Below, piece after piece: positions 44,882 through 55,073 of a stretch of DNA of 64,000 bases. Source of the stretch: Streptomyces sp. SUK 48 (GTDB lineage: Bacteria > Actinomycetota > Actinomycetes > Streptomycetales > Streptomycetaceae); assembly GCF_009650765.1 (NCBI RefSeq), contig NZ_CP045740.1, forward strand, positions 1,674,001 through 1,738,000, in the 5' to 3' direction. Numbering within the stretch: the stretch's first letter is position 1; each line of letters starts with the position of its first letter. The translations under genes and the position numbers were made by a program. A model generated the notes under the pieces. It ran no database searches. It saw only the letters and a list, made by a program, of their open reading frames with translations, and was not told the DNA's origin.

Positions 44882-47800
44882 ACACGCTCTCCTTCCTCGG
44901 GCCGGGCGGGCCGCGCCGCCGGTGCGGGGTTGCCGTGGTGGACGAAGGCCGCCCAGGTGTCGGGCCGGTCGCGGAAGTTCTCGGCGAGGCGGCGGGCGGC
45001 GACATGCTTCACCGTGCGCACGGGCGGCCGTTCGCCGGGCGCGGTGAGCATCCAGCGCTGGGCGGCGCGCAGCGCGTCCGGCGGGGCGAGGCCCCGGGCG
45101 AGCGCGTCGTGCAGGACGAGCATGAGCACCTCGGAGCACTGGTCGTCGACCTTCCAGCGGGAGCCGACGGCGTCGGCGGCCAGCCGGTGCACCATGACCG
45201 AGGTGACGGTCAGCGCCTCGTCGTGGTCGCGGGTGGTGAGGTCCGTCTCGCAGCCCCCGCACACGACCAGCGGCCCGGCCGAGCGGAAGGCGTCGCCCTC
45301 GGCGGGCGTCTCCAGCAGGGCGCTCAGCGTGAGGGCGCCACCGGCGGCGGCACCGGCCGGGGCGGCCAGGTAGAGGGCCGACCGGGTCGGGTCGGGGCCC
45401 GCGAGGCCGTGGCAGGCGATGTGCACCAGGGAGGCGGGGGCGTCGGCCCGGCCGCCGAGCAGGGCGAGGACCGTCTCGGGCGTGGCGGGGTCCTCGTCGG
45501 GGCGGTGGATCACGGCGCCCGGGTAGTGGACCTCGGCCAGCGTCTCGATCTCGTCCTCGGCCCACTCCAGGTCGTCCGTCCCGTGGAACACCAGGGCGGG
45601 GCGGTCGGCGGGGTTCATCCGGCGGCGGGCCGCGGCCCGCAGGAACTCCCGGCCGGACGCGGCGTGCGTGAGCACGGCGACCTCGCAGGCCCGTACGGCA
45701 CGCGGCACGCCGTGGGCGGCGGGCGGCTCCAGAACGGCCGCCTGCCAGGGCACGACCCCGAGTTCACCGCAGGGCACGAGGACGAGCCGTACGGCCTCGG
45801 CGGCCCGCCCGGGGACGCCGGCGAGCCCCGCCTCGCCGAGGGCGCGGCCCCAGACCCCCAGGTGATCCAGTACGGGACCCAGCACCTCGCCCGCCCACGC
45901 GCACATCCCGTCCAGGGCGCCCAGCCAGCGCCGCTCGGCGCGACCGGTGTCCTTCGGGCTGACGGCGGCGGGCCCCTCGAGGGCGGCGGCCTCCAGGCGC
46001 TGCCGGTGCGCACCGGCCTCCAGGTACTCCGTCACGGGCGCGCGGCCGGCGGGGGTGAGGCCGGGCAGGGGCAGCGCCGTGACGGGGCCGTCGCGGGTGA
46101 CGACCAGGACGGCCCCGTCCGGGCCGTCGACGCCGGGGACCAGGTACACCAGCGCGTCCGCGCCCGTCTCCGCCAGCCCGGCGCGCAGGTCGGCCGCGGC
46201 GGCGGGCACCGGCCGCGCGTCGGCGTCCTCGGCCCGGCCGCGCAGCGCGTCCAGGGAGCGGCGGCGTAGGTCGCCGGGGAGATCGGGGGCGCCCGCGCCC
46301 GCCGCGGCCAGCACCTCCAGCGGGGAGCGGCCCGCCAGGGCGACGGGCAGGCCGGTGCCCGCGGCCGTCAGTTCCAGCAGGGAGCGGTCGTCGGCCCGGT
46401 CCCAGGAGCCGTCGGCGGTGGCGCGCCGCCAGCGTTCGGCGAGCCCGCTCTCGCCGAGGGCCGCCAGCCGGTCGGCGACGCCCGCCGAGACGGCCGCCGC
46501 GCCCAGCACCAGGGAGCGGCCCTCCTCCAGACACGCCATCGCCTCCTCGGCGAGCCCGGCGCGCAGCGCCCAGAAGGCCGCGCGGCGGCCCCGGTCGGCC
46601 GCCCCGCGCGCGATGCGCAGGCCGCGGTGGGCGCCCTGCTGGAGCAGCACCTCGTCGGCGGCGAGCCGCAGCGAGGTACGGGCGAGGCCGACGGCCGTAC
46701 CCAGTTCACCGGCGTCGGCCTCGCCCGCCCCGAGGGTGGCGCGCTTGGCGCGCAGCGCGGCCAGGTCCCAGGTGAGGCGGGCGCCGTTGGGCGCGCCGTC
46801 GGGCAGCTCCGTCAGGCCCTGGGCCAGCTCGTCGATCGCCTCGTCCAGCGGCTCGGGGTCCCCGGTCAGCTGGTGCAGGGTGTCCAGGGCGATGGCGATA
46901 CCGCCGCGCGCCCAGGGCCGTACCCCGGGGGTGAATCCGGGGTTCTCCAGGGCCTTCCTGGTGCGCCGCACGCCCTCGGCGATACGGCTGGGATCGGACT
47001 CGGCGATCGCGGTCAGCGCGATCAGCCCGGCCCAGCCGCTCTCGAGGAGGCCGCGCAGCACGGGCATCTCCACCGAGGTCTCCACGGCCCGCTGGAGGTG
47101 ATGTGCAGCGGCCCGCAGCTGCTCCGTGCGGTCCTCCGCCGAGGCGGCGAGCACCACCCGGCCCAGATAGGCGAAGCCGAGCACGAAACCGGCGAGGGCC
47201 AAGGTCCACTCCTCGGCGCCGTCGAACGCCTCGTCCAGCTCCAGTTCGCACAGCGCCTCGATGACGTCCTCGACCGCGTCGCCGTCACCGCTGTCCAGGG
47301 CGGCCGTCAGCCGCCCCTGGAGGCGGGTGACCTCCCCGCACATGCGCAGGCTCGCGGCCAGGCTGCCGTCCTCGGTGTCCTCGGCGTACTCGGCGTTTTC
47401 GGCGTCCTTGTTCCAGCGCTGTGCTTCGAGCAGGGTCCGGGACATGTCCTCGTCCTGGAGGCTGCCACCGGTGAGGAAGGCCGCGGCGAGCACGCCGGGG
47501 ACGATGGTGCGCAGCCATTCGCGGTGGGCGCGGCCCTCGAGTTCCCCGTCGGTGTACGCCTCGTGCATCAGCCGGAGCGCCTCCCGGAATCCCTCCATGT
47601 CCCCGGAGCGTGCGGCGAGGGTGGTGTGCAGGAGGGCGGCGATCAGCCGGGACTGGACGGGTGCGCGGTGCTCCTCCCCCGTCGCGGGGTCCCGGGTGAC
47701 GGTCAACTCGGCGATGAGTTTGGGCAGTTCCTCCGGTGCGAGGGTCTCCGGGGACATCACCTCGGCCAGGGCGAGGAACCGGGTGCGGGTGTGCCGGTAC

Positions 47801-48600
47801 TCTTCCAGCTCCTCGGGGCCGGCGGGTTCGGCGGCCGGGGCGGGGACGATCCCCTCGGCCCCGGGCGGGAGTTCCGCGAGGCCGTCCTCCAGCATGGACA
47901 ACGCCGACGGCAGCAGGGCGCGCAGCGGTGCCGGCAGCTGTGTCTCGGGCATGGCCGCGACGAACTGCCGGGCCCCGTCGGCGGCCCTGCCCATGTCGCC
48001 CTTCAGCAGCGCCTCGGTCAGCGCGCCCAGCCCCCGCAGATTGGTGCGCAGTTCGGGAGGCATGCGCTCCTGCTCCCGTTCGAGCAGCAGCCGTACGAGC
48101 AGATCGGTGTCCTCCACCAGACCGGTGCCGCCGTGCCCGAGCGGGGCCCCGGCCTCCAGCATGGACGTCAGCCGGTCGACGCTCCACCCGCTGCCGGAGC
48201 CGGCCGGGACCTCCCGGGTCAGCGTCATCAGCCGCGAGCCCAGCAGGTGGACGAGGTCCCGGCGCGCGGCCTCCCGGTCCGCCTCGTCGAGCGGGGCCGC
48301 GGCCCGGGCGCCGTCGAGCAGGGGCACCGCTCGCTCCCGGTCGGCCGGGGCGCCCGCCAGGACGAAGCGCAGGGCGAGGCAGCTGCCGAGCCGAGCCGCG
48401 ACCATCGCGGCCTGTGCCTCACACCCCTGGGCCGACTCCAACTCGGCGTGGATCAGGTCCAGTTCATCGGTCAGCGCGTCGAGTTCCGGTCCTCGTGTCC
48501 CCTCGTAGGCGCGCGGGTCCATCGGGACGGAGATCCCGGCCGTGCGCCCGAGCGCGGCGGCGATGCGGTCGCTGACGGGTACGGCCCCGGCTCCACTCAT
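44878..48600 (-). CDS. TPR-CHAT caspase-like protease
   Basis: This 1240-residue protein has a long helical, TPR-like N-terminal and central region (about residues 1-800, with pairs such as LTWDLAALRAKRATLGAGEA and RAAFWALRAGLAEEAMACLE) and a C-terminal CHAT domain (about 820-1210). The caspase-type dyad is visible: His in SLVHIACHGLAGPDPTRSAL and Cys in GPLVVCGGCETDLTTRDHDE. Typical CHAT flanks are LVLVPCGELGVVPWQAAVLE and WKVDDQCSEVLMLVLHDALA. Such proteins can be activated through their repeats and cleave specific partners. It is the first gene of a three-gene operon with the antitoxin-like protein and RES toxin. It starts at ATG 48600 with a GAGGGGATG context. Confidence 0.88.
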   Translation of the reverse strand: MSGAGAVPVSDRIAAALGRTAGISVPMDPRAYEGTRGPELDALTDELDLIHAELESAQGCEAQAAMVAARLGSCLALRFVLAGAPADRERAVPLLDGARAAAPLDEADREAARRDLVHLLGSRLMTLTREVPAGSGSGWSVDRLTSMLEAGAPLGHGGTGLVEDTDLLVRLLLEREQERMPPELRTNLRGLGALTEALLKGDMGRAADGARQFVAAMPETQLPAPLRALLPSALSMLEDGLAELPPGAEGIVPAPAAEPAGPEELEEYRHTRTRFLALAEVMSPETLAPEELPKLIAELTVTRDPATGEEHRAPVQSRLIAALLHTTLAARSGDMEGFREALRLMHEAYTDGELEGRAHREWLRTIVPGVLAAAFLTGGSLQDEDMSRTLLEAQRWNKDAENAEYAEDTEDGSLAASLRMCGEVTRLQGRLTAALDSGDGDAVEDVIEALCELELDEAFDGAEEWTLALAGFVLGFAYLGRVVLAASAEDRTEQLRAAAHHLQRAVETSVEMPVLRGLLESGWAGLIALTAIAESDPSRIAEGVRRTRKALENPGFTPGVRPWARGGIAIALDTLHQLTGDPEPLDEAIDELAQGLTELPDGAPNGARLTWDLAALRAKRATLGAGEADAGELGTAVGLARTSLRLAADEVLLQQGAHRGLRIARGAADRGRRAAFWALRAGLAEEAMACLEEGRSLVLGAAAVSAGVADRLAALGESGLAERWRRATADGSWDRADDRSLLELTAAGTGLPVALAGRSPLEVLAAAGAGAPDLPGDLRRRSLDALRGRAEDADARPVPAAAADLRAGLAETGADALVYLVPGVDGPDGAVLVVTRDGPVTALPLPGLTPAGRAPVTEYLEAGAHRQRLEAAALEGPAAVSPKDTGRAERRWLGALDGMCAWAGEVLGPVLDHLGVWGRALGEAGLAGVPGRAAEAVRLVLVPCGELGVVPWQAAVLEPPAAHGVPRAVRACEVAVLTHAASGREFLRAAARRRMNPADRPALVFHGTDDLEWAEDEIETLAEVHYPGAVIHRPDEDPATPETVLALLGGRADAPASLVHIACHGLAGPDPTRSALYLAAPAGAAAGGALTLSALLETPAEGDAFRSAGPLVVCGGCETDLTTRDHDEALTVTSVMVHRLAADAVGSRWKVDDQCSEVLMLVLHDALARGLAPPDALRAAQRWMLTAPGERPPVRTVKHVAARRLAENFRDRPDTWAAFVHHGNPAPAARPARPEEGERV

Positions 48601-48858
48601 GCGTCATCCCCTCCGCCGCCATGGTGCCCGCTCCCCCGGTCCCGGCGGCCGGTGGTCGCGCACCTTCCCGGCATCCTGCCGGACAACGCCCGGTTCCCGG
48701 ACGGATTCCGCCCGATCCGCGCGCACCGGGGCGCCGACGGGGCCAGCCGCCGGGCGAGTTCGGGGCGTGCCCGGCTCCGGCCGTGGCACCGGGGCGGCGA
48801 ACTCGCCATGCTGGACGTCTCGTTGTCCGCGTGAGGATCAGCCAAGGAGGGGGATGCG

Positions 48859-49176
48859 GTGACGCACTCCGCACCGGCGCCCGGCGCCCTCGAACCGTAC
48901 GTGGAGACGACCCGGGACGACTACGCGGTGCGCTACACGAACGGCCTGCGGATCGAGGCCGCGGACGAGGGGGTGGCCGTGCTGCACGGCCGGTGCCCGC
49001 GCTGCGGGTGCGCGTTCACGTACACGCACACCGACCGGGTCTTCCGTACCCCGCGCCGGGCGCCCCGCCCCGCGCAGGTGCCGGTGCTCTGCGAGTGCAC
49101 GGCCGAACACCCGGGCCGGCCACCCGAGGAGAAGGGGTGCGGCGCCTACTGGAACGTCCTCGTGGAGCGCGGATGA
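48859..49176 (+). CDS. small zinc-finger-like protein
   Basis: This 105-residue protein has a cysteine pattern suited to one zinc ion: GRCPRCGCAF near residue 45, then VLCECTAEHP and KGCGAYWNV. The GTG start at 48859 has a strong AAGGAGGGGG site. It overlaps the next gene by four nucleotides (ATGA) and is divergent from the CHAT operon across 258 nt. Family not recognised. Confidence 0.72.
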   Translation: MTHSAPAPGALEPYVETTRDDYAVRYTNGLRIEAADEGVAVLHGRCPRCGCAFTYTHTDRVFRTPRRAPRPAQVPVLCECTAEHPGRPPEEKGCGAYWNVLVERG

Positions 49177-49829
49177 CCCCGCGCTGGTCCGTACGGCCGG
49201 GCCCGCCCGCGACCCCCGCCGACCGCCGGGCGGGCCGGCTGACCACGGAGCTGCTCGCCGGTGAGCTGGCCCGCGCCCGGGCGGCGGCGCTCGCCTGGCG
49301 CAACGGGCTCGCCGCCCTGTTCGCCGGACTGCTGGGCTTCGGCCTGGTCAAGGGCCGTACGGACGTGGGGAAGCTGGCCCCGCCGTACGACGCCCTGGTG
49401 GGCGGCGCGCTGCTGTTGTGCCTGGTGTTCGGCACCCTCGGCGCGCTGCTGCTGCTCCGGGCGGCGCACGGAGCGCCCATCGGCGTCCGGCTGCCGGCCG
49501 GGGTCCCCGCCGCCGCCACCGCGCTGCACTTCGGCGACCATATGGAGACCCGCCGCACGGTACGGGCCCTCACCCGCGGGGTGGTGCTGACGATCGGGTG
49601 CGGCGCGATGCTCGTCACCGGGGTCGCGCTCACCTGGTACGGGCCCGGGAAGGACGGCCCCCGGATTCTGGTGCGCACCCCGTCCGGGGACGTGTGCGGC
49701 GAGCCGGTGCGCGCGGACGCCGGACGGCTGCTGGTGCGGACGGACACCGGCGAGGTCACCGTGCGGCTCGACCGGGCCGAGTCCCTGGCCCCGGTCGACG
49801 CGTGCCCACCGGGGCCGTCCGCGGAATGA
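49173..49829 (+). CDS. membrane protein of unknown function
   Basis: This 218-residue protein has three hydrophobic spans (GLAALFAGLLGFGLV, ALVGGALLLCLVFGTLGALLL, VVLTIGCGAMLVTGVALTW) and an extracellular C-terminal beta-rich part of about 55 residues with two cysteines (GDVCGEPVRADAGRLLVRTD and PVDACPPG). The stop codon lies inside the loop of the terminator hairpin. It is translationally coupled to the zinc-finger gene. No family recognised. Confidence 0.72.
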   Translation: MTPRWSVRPGPPATPADRRAGRLTTELLAGELARARAAALAWRNGLAALFAGLLGFGLVKGRTDVGKLAPPYDALVGGALLLCLVFGTLGALLLLRAAHGAPIGVRLPAGVPAAATALHFGDHMETRRTVRALTRGVVLTIGCGAMLVTGVALTWYGPGKDGPRILVRTPSGDVCGEPVRADAGRLLVRTDTGEVTVRLDRAESLAPVDACPPGPSAE

Positions 49830-49843
49830 CCGCGGACGGCCCC
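49811..49843. terminator. terminator overlapping the end of the membrane protein gene
   Basis: Perfect 14-nt arms GGGGCCGTCCGCGG (49811-49824) and CCGCGGACGGCCCC (49830-49843) enclose a 5-nt loop that contains the TGA stop at 49827-49829. It lies between converging genes, four nucleotides before the permease stop codon. Confidence 0.88.
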
Positions 49844-49847
49844 TCGC

Positions 49848-51383
<1,536 letters not shown>

Positions 51384-51437
51384 GGGCGGGCCCCAATCGG
51401 GAACGGGACGGGTCGGCTAAGGCCAGTGCGGGCACCA

Positions 51438-51467
51438 GCCCCTCCCCGCGGGGAGGCGGGGAGGGGC
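51438..51467 (-). terminator. hairpin between the LLM gene and permease
   Basis: Arms GCCCCTCCCCGC (51438-51449) and GCGGGGAGGGGC (51456-51467) form a perfect 12-bp stem with a 6-nt loop, 71 nt downstream of the oxidoreductase gene. It would uncouple the permease from the catabolic operon or limit its level. Confidence 0.7.
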
Positions 51468-51537
51468 GACCAGGGGGTGGGGGGTTGGGGCGGACCCCCG
51501 AGGGGACCGGGAGAGACGGTGAACGGGGCTGGTAAGG

Positions 51538-52560
51538 CTAGGAGTTGACGGCCGGGATCACCTGCGTGCCGTAGGCGTCGATGGTGGCCTCCTGCGCGTC
51601 GTGCATGTCGTACAGCGCGAACTGGTCGACGCCCAGGGCGCGCAGCGCGGTCAGCTTCTCGATGTGCCACTCGGGCGGGCCGACGAGGCAGAAGCGGTCC
51701 ACGATCTCGTCGGGCACGAACTCGGTGTCGGGGTTGCCGCTGCGCCCGTGGTGGGCGTAGTCGTAGCCCTGCCGGGACTTGATGTACTCGGTGAGTTCCT
51801 CCGGGACCTGGGCGGAGTGTTCGCCGTACTTGGAGACCAGGTCGGCCACGTGGTTGCCGACCATGCCGCCGAACCAGCGGCACTGGTCGCGGGCGTGGGC
51901 GAGGGCCTCGGGCGAGTCGTCGGCGGTGACGTACGCCGGTGCCGCCACGCAGATGCGGACCTCGCCGGGATCGCGCCCCGCCGCCTTCGCCGCGTCCTTG
52001 ACGGCCTTCACCATGTACTCGGTGAGGTAGAGGTCGGCCAGCTGGAGGATGAAGCCGTCGGCCTCCTCGCCGGTCATCTTCAGCGCCTTGGGGCCGTAGG
52101 CCGCCATCCAGACCGGAAGCCGGGCGCCGGGCCCGACCCAGGGGAACTTGACGACCGCGCCCCCGCCGAGGTCGGCGGCGTCGCCCCGGCCGAGGGCGCG
52201 GATCACCTTGATGGCCTCGCTTATGCGGGCGAGGGTGTTGGGCCTGCGGCCCGCGACGCGCATCGCGGAGTCGCCGCGGCCGATGCCGCACACCGTGCGG
52301 TTGCCGAACATGTCGTTGAGGGTGGCGAAGGTGGAGGCGGTGACCTCCGGGGTGCGGGTGGACGGGTTGGTGACCATCGGCCCGACCGTGAGCCGCTCGG
52401 TCTGCGCGAGGATCTGGCTGTAGATGACGAACGGCTCCTGCCACAGCACGGCGGAGTCGAAGGTCCAGCCGTGGCTGAAGCCGTTGCGCTCGGCCCGCCG
52501 CATGAGGTCGATGACACGGGAGGCCGGCGGGTCGGTCTGGAGGACGAGTCCAAAGTCCAT
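51538..52560 (-). CDS. LLM-class F420-dependent oxidoreductase (TIGR03842-like)
   Basis: This 340-residue luciferase-like TIM-barrel protein is of the F420-binding branch. Typical features are the N-terminal FGLVLQTDPPASRVIDLMRR, SHGWTFDSAVLWQEP, VGPMVTNPSTRTPEVTASTF, GIGRGDSAMRVAGRRP and VWMAAYGPKALKMTGEEADG. Members of this subfamily are found next to dihydropyrimidinase genes in actinomycetes. Its reaction is not established; reducing or oxidising a pyrimidine-ring intermediate is plausible, since no dihydropyrimidine dehydrogenase gene is visible here. It starts 11 nt after the hydantoinase gene, with GGAGC upstream of the ATG, so the two form an operon. Confidence 0.86.
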   Translation of the reverse strand: MDFGLVLQTDPPASRVIDLMRRAERNGFSHGWTFDSAVLWQEPFVIYSQILAQTERLTVGPMVTNPSTRTPEVTASTFATLNDMFGNRTVCGIGRGDSAMRVAGRRPNTLARISEAIKVIRALGRGDAADLGGGAVVKFPWVGPGARLPVWMAAYGPKALKMTGEEADGFILQLADLYLTEYMVKAVKDAAKAAGRDPGEVRICVAAPAYVTADDSPEALAHARDQCRWFGGMVGNHVADLVSKYGEHSAQVPEELTEYIKSRQGYDYAHHGRSGNPDTEFVPDEIVDRFCLVGPPEWHIEKLTALRALGVDQFALYDMHDAQEATIDAYGTQVIPAVNS

Positions 52561-52571
52561 GGGCGCTGCTC

Positions 52572-53975
52572 CTAGGTGAGGTACTGGCAGGTGGAGCGCG
52601 GGGTGTAGACGCCGTGTCCGGCGTGCCCGGTGTACTCCCGCCGGTCGATGACGGTCTCGCCGCGCGAGAGGACCGTCTCCACCCGGCCGGTGATCCGCCT
52701 GCCCTCGTAGGCCGAGTAGTCGACGTTCATGTGGTGCGTCTCGGCGGAGATCACCTGTTCCGCGTGGGGGTCGTAGATCACCACGTCGGCGTCGGCGCCC
52801 GGGGCGATGGTGCCCTTCTTCGGGTACAGGCCGAACATCCGGGCCGGGGTGGCGCAGGCGATCTCGATCCAGCGGCGGCGGGAGATGTGCCCGTCCACGA
52901 CGGCCTGGTGGAGGAGGTCCATGCGGTTCTCCACGCCCGGCATCCCGTTGGGGATCTTGGAGAAGTCGCCGCGGCCCAGTTCCTTCTGCCCGCTGAAGCA
53001 GAACGGGCAGTGGTCGGTGGAGACCACCTGGAGGTCGTTGGTGCGCAGGCCCCGCCAGAGTGCCGCCTGGTGCTCCCTGGGCCGCAGGGGCGTCGAGCAC
53101 ACGTACTTGGCGCCCTCGAAGTCCGGCTCGGCGAGGTTGTCGGTGGACAGGAACAGGTACTGCGGGCAGGTCTCGCCGAACACGTTCAGGCCGTCGTCGC
53201 GGGCCCGTGTCAGCTCGGCCAGCGCCTCGGCGGCCGAGACGTGGACGACGTACAGCGGTGCGCCCGCGACCTGGGCGAGCCGGATGGCCCGGTGGGTGGC
53301 CTCGGCCTCCAGCAGCGCCCTGCGGACCTCCCCGTGGTAGCGGGGGTCGGTCTCGCCGCGGGCGAGGGCCTGTTCGACCAGGACGTCGATGGCGATGCCG
53401 TTCTCGGCGTGCATCATGATCAGGCCGCCGTTGGCGGCGGCGCGCTGCATGGCGCGCAGGATCTGGCCGTCGTCGGAGTAGAACACCCCGGGGTAGGCCA
53501 TGAACTGCTTGAAGGAGGTCACGCCCTCCTCGACCAAGAGGTCCATCTCCTTGAGCGTCTCCTCGTGCACATCGGAGACGATCATGTGGAAGGCGTAGTC
53601 GATCGCGCAGTTGCCCTCGGCCTTCTGGTGCCAGGCGTCCAGGCCCTCGCGCAGGGTGTGGCCGACGCTCTGGATGGCGAAGTCCACGATGGTGGTCGTA
53701 CCGCCCCAGGCGGCGGCGCGGGTGCCGGTCTCGAAGGTGTCGGAGGCGTAGGTGCCGCCGAAGGGCATCTCCATGTGGGTGTGCCCGTCGACACCGCCGG
53801 GGATGACGTATTTCCCGGTGGCGTCGATGGTCTGCTCGGCGCCGAGCGCGGCGGCGGCGGGGGTGCCGGACGCCGCGACGGCGGCGATACGGCCGTCCTC
53901 GATGAGGACGTCGGCGTGGATCTCGTCGGACGCGGTGACGACGAGACCACCACGGATGATTTTTCGGCCGGGCAT
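52572..53975 (-). CDS. hydA: dihydropyrimidinase / D-hydantoinase
   Basis: This 467-residue amidohydrolase opens the ring of dihydrouracil, dihydrothymine or 5-substituted hydantoins to N-carbamoyl products. Metal ligands are visible: the HxH pair in GGVDGHTHMEMPFGG, the carboxylated Lys in TSFKQFMAYPG, His in MMHAENG and VVHVSAAEAL, and the late Asp/His STDHCPFCF. The start at 53975 (MPGRKIIRGG) has AAAGGGG upstream; the longer frame lacks it. It lies 100 nt downstream of an N-carbamoyl hydrolase gene, so two successive steps of the pathway are adjacent. Confidence 0.95.
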   Translation of the reverse strand: MPGRKIIRGGLVVTASDEIHADVLIEDGRIAAVAASGTPAAAALGAEQTIDATGKYVIPGGVDGHTHMEMPFGGTYASDTFETGTRAAAWGGTTTIVDFAIQSVGHTLREGLDAWHQKAEGNCAIDYAFHMIVSDVHEETLKEMDLLVEEGVTSFKQFMAYPGVFYSDDGQILRAMQRAAANGGLIMMHAENGIAIDVLVEQALARGETDPRYHGEVRRALLEAEATHRAIRLAQVAGAPLYVVHVSAAEALAELTRARDDGLNVFGETCPQYLFLSTDNLAEPDFEGAKYVCSTPLRPREHQAALWRGLRTNDLQVVSTDHCPFCFSGQKELGRGDFSKIPNGMPGVENRMDLLHQAVVDGHISRRRWIEIACATPARMFGLYPKKGTIAPGADADVVIYDPHAEQVISAETHHMNVDYSAYEGRRITGRVETVLSRGETVIDRREYTGHAGHGVYTPRSTCQYLT

Positions 53976-54075
53976 TGGTCCCCTTTCGTTGTCGGCTGCG
54001 GGTACGTCGTGGCTGGTCGCGCCCGCGCGGCGGTAGCCGCACATCGGATGCGGTCCCGCGCCTCTGAAGGCCGTC

Positions 54076-54918
54076 TTACGGCGCCGTCAGCGGGCCGTAC
54101 GCGCCCGGGGCGCGGTCGCGGTAGAACTGCCAGCGGTCGCGGACCTCGCGGAGTTTGGCCATGTCCAGGTCGCGGACCACCAGTTCGGTCTCCTTGTCGC
54201 TCGCGACCTCGCCGACGTACTGGGCCTCGGGGTCCACGAAGTAGGTCGTGCCGTAGAAGTCGTTGTCGCCCAGGTCCTCCACACCGACCCGGTTGATCGC
54301 GCCGACGAAGTACTCGTTGGCGGCGGCCGCGGCCGGCTGCTCCAGCTGCCACAGGTACTTGGACAGGCCGCGGGAGGTCGCCGAGGGGTTGAAGACGATC
54401 TCGGCGCCTTCGAGGCCGAGCGCCCGCCAGCCCTCGGGGAAGTGGCGGTCGTAGCAGATGTAGACGCCGATCCGGCCGACGGCGGTGTCGAAGACGGGCC
54501 AGCCGCTGTTGCCGGGACGGAAGTAGAACTTCTCCCAGAATCCCTGCACTTGGGGGATGTGGGTCTTGCGGTACTTGCCGAGGTAGCTGCCGTCCGCGTC
54601 GATCACGGCGGCGGTGTTGTAGAGGACGCCCGGCTGCTCCTCCTCGTACATCGGCAGGATCAGTACGATGCCGAGGGCGCGGGCGAGGGACTGGAAGCGC
54701 CGGACGGTCGGGCCCTCGGGGACGCGCTCGGCGTAGTCGTAGAACGCCTTGTCCTGGACCTGGCAGAAGTAGGGGCCGTAGAACAGCTCCTGGAAGCACA
54801 GGACTTGAGCGCCCTGCGCGGCCGCGTCGCGGACCGCCTGCTCGTGGACCTGGATCATGGATTCCTTGTCGCCGGTCCAGGCCGTCTGGAAGAGGGCGGC
54901 ACGGATCACTCGGCTCAT
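54076..54918 (-). CDS. nitrilase-superfamily N-carbamoyl hydrolase / beta-ureidopropionase (copy 1)
   Basis: This 280-residue carbon-nitrogen hydrolase has the Glu-Lys-Cys triad: Glu in VLCFQELFYGPYFCQ, Lys in GKYRKTHIPQVQGFWEK and Cys in VGVYICYDRHFPEGW. It fits beta-ureidopropionase or N-carbamoyl-amino-acid amidohydrolase, which follow dihydropyrimidinase and release beta-alanine, CO2 and ammonia. A second gene of exactly the same length, 57991-58833, is closely similar. An ATG with GGAGGTCCCG upstream begins the gene, and a good promoter lies at 54948-54976. Confidence 0.93.
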   Translation of the reverse strand: MSRVIRAALFQTAWTGDKESMIQVHEQAVRDAAAQGAQVLCFQELFYGPYFCQVQDKAFYDYAERVPEGPTVRRFQSLARALGIVLILPMYEEEQPGVLYNTAAVIDADGSYLGKYRKTHIPQVQGFWEKFYFRPGNSGWPVFDTAVGRIGVYICYDRHFPEGWRALGLEGAEIVFNPSATSRGLSKYLWQLEQPAAAAANEYFVGAINRVGVEDLGDNDFYGTTYFVDPEAQYVGEVASDKETELVVRDLDMAKLREVRDRWQFYRDRAPGAYGPLTAP

Positions 54919-54947
54919 CGGGACCTCCGGTAGCTGGGTGTGCGGTG

Positions 54948-54976
54948 AGCCTAGGAAGCGAGCGGGCCGGCTTCGA
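54948..54976 (-). promoter_or_regulatory. promoter of the nitrilase-hydantoinase-LLM operon
   Basis: On the minus strand a -35 (TCGAAG, 54976-54971) and -10 (TAGGCT, 54953-54948) are separated by 17 nt, giving a start about 20 nt upstream of the ATG. Upstream of the -35 lie two copies of an 11-mer (CGTGTCACGTC, 54984-54994; CGTGTCATGTC, 55016-55026) 32 bp apart, where an activator such as PucR could bind. Confidence 0.5.
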
Positions 54977-54983
54977 CGGGCAG

Positions 54984-55026
54984 CGTGTCACGTCCCCGGG
55001 CGTTTCGCGTGCCACCGTGTCATGTC
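54984..55026. repeat. two 11-mer direct repeats, candidate activator sites
   Basis: CGTGTCACGTC and CGTGTCATGTC differ at one position and are offset by 32 bp, three helical turns, just upstream of the promoter -35. Confidence 0.45.
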
Positions 55027-55073
55027 TGCGCTGGCCCATGTTTCACCGCCGTTTTCCCAGGTGGTCACAGGTT

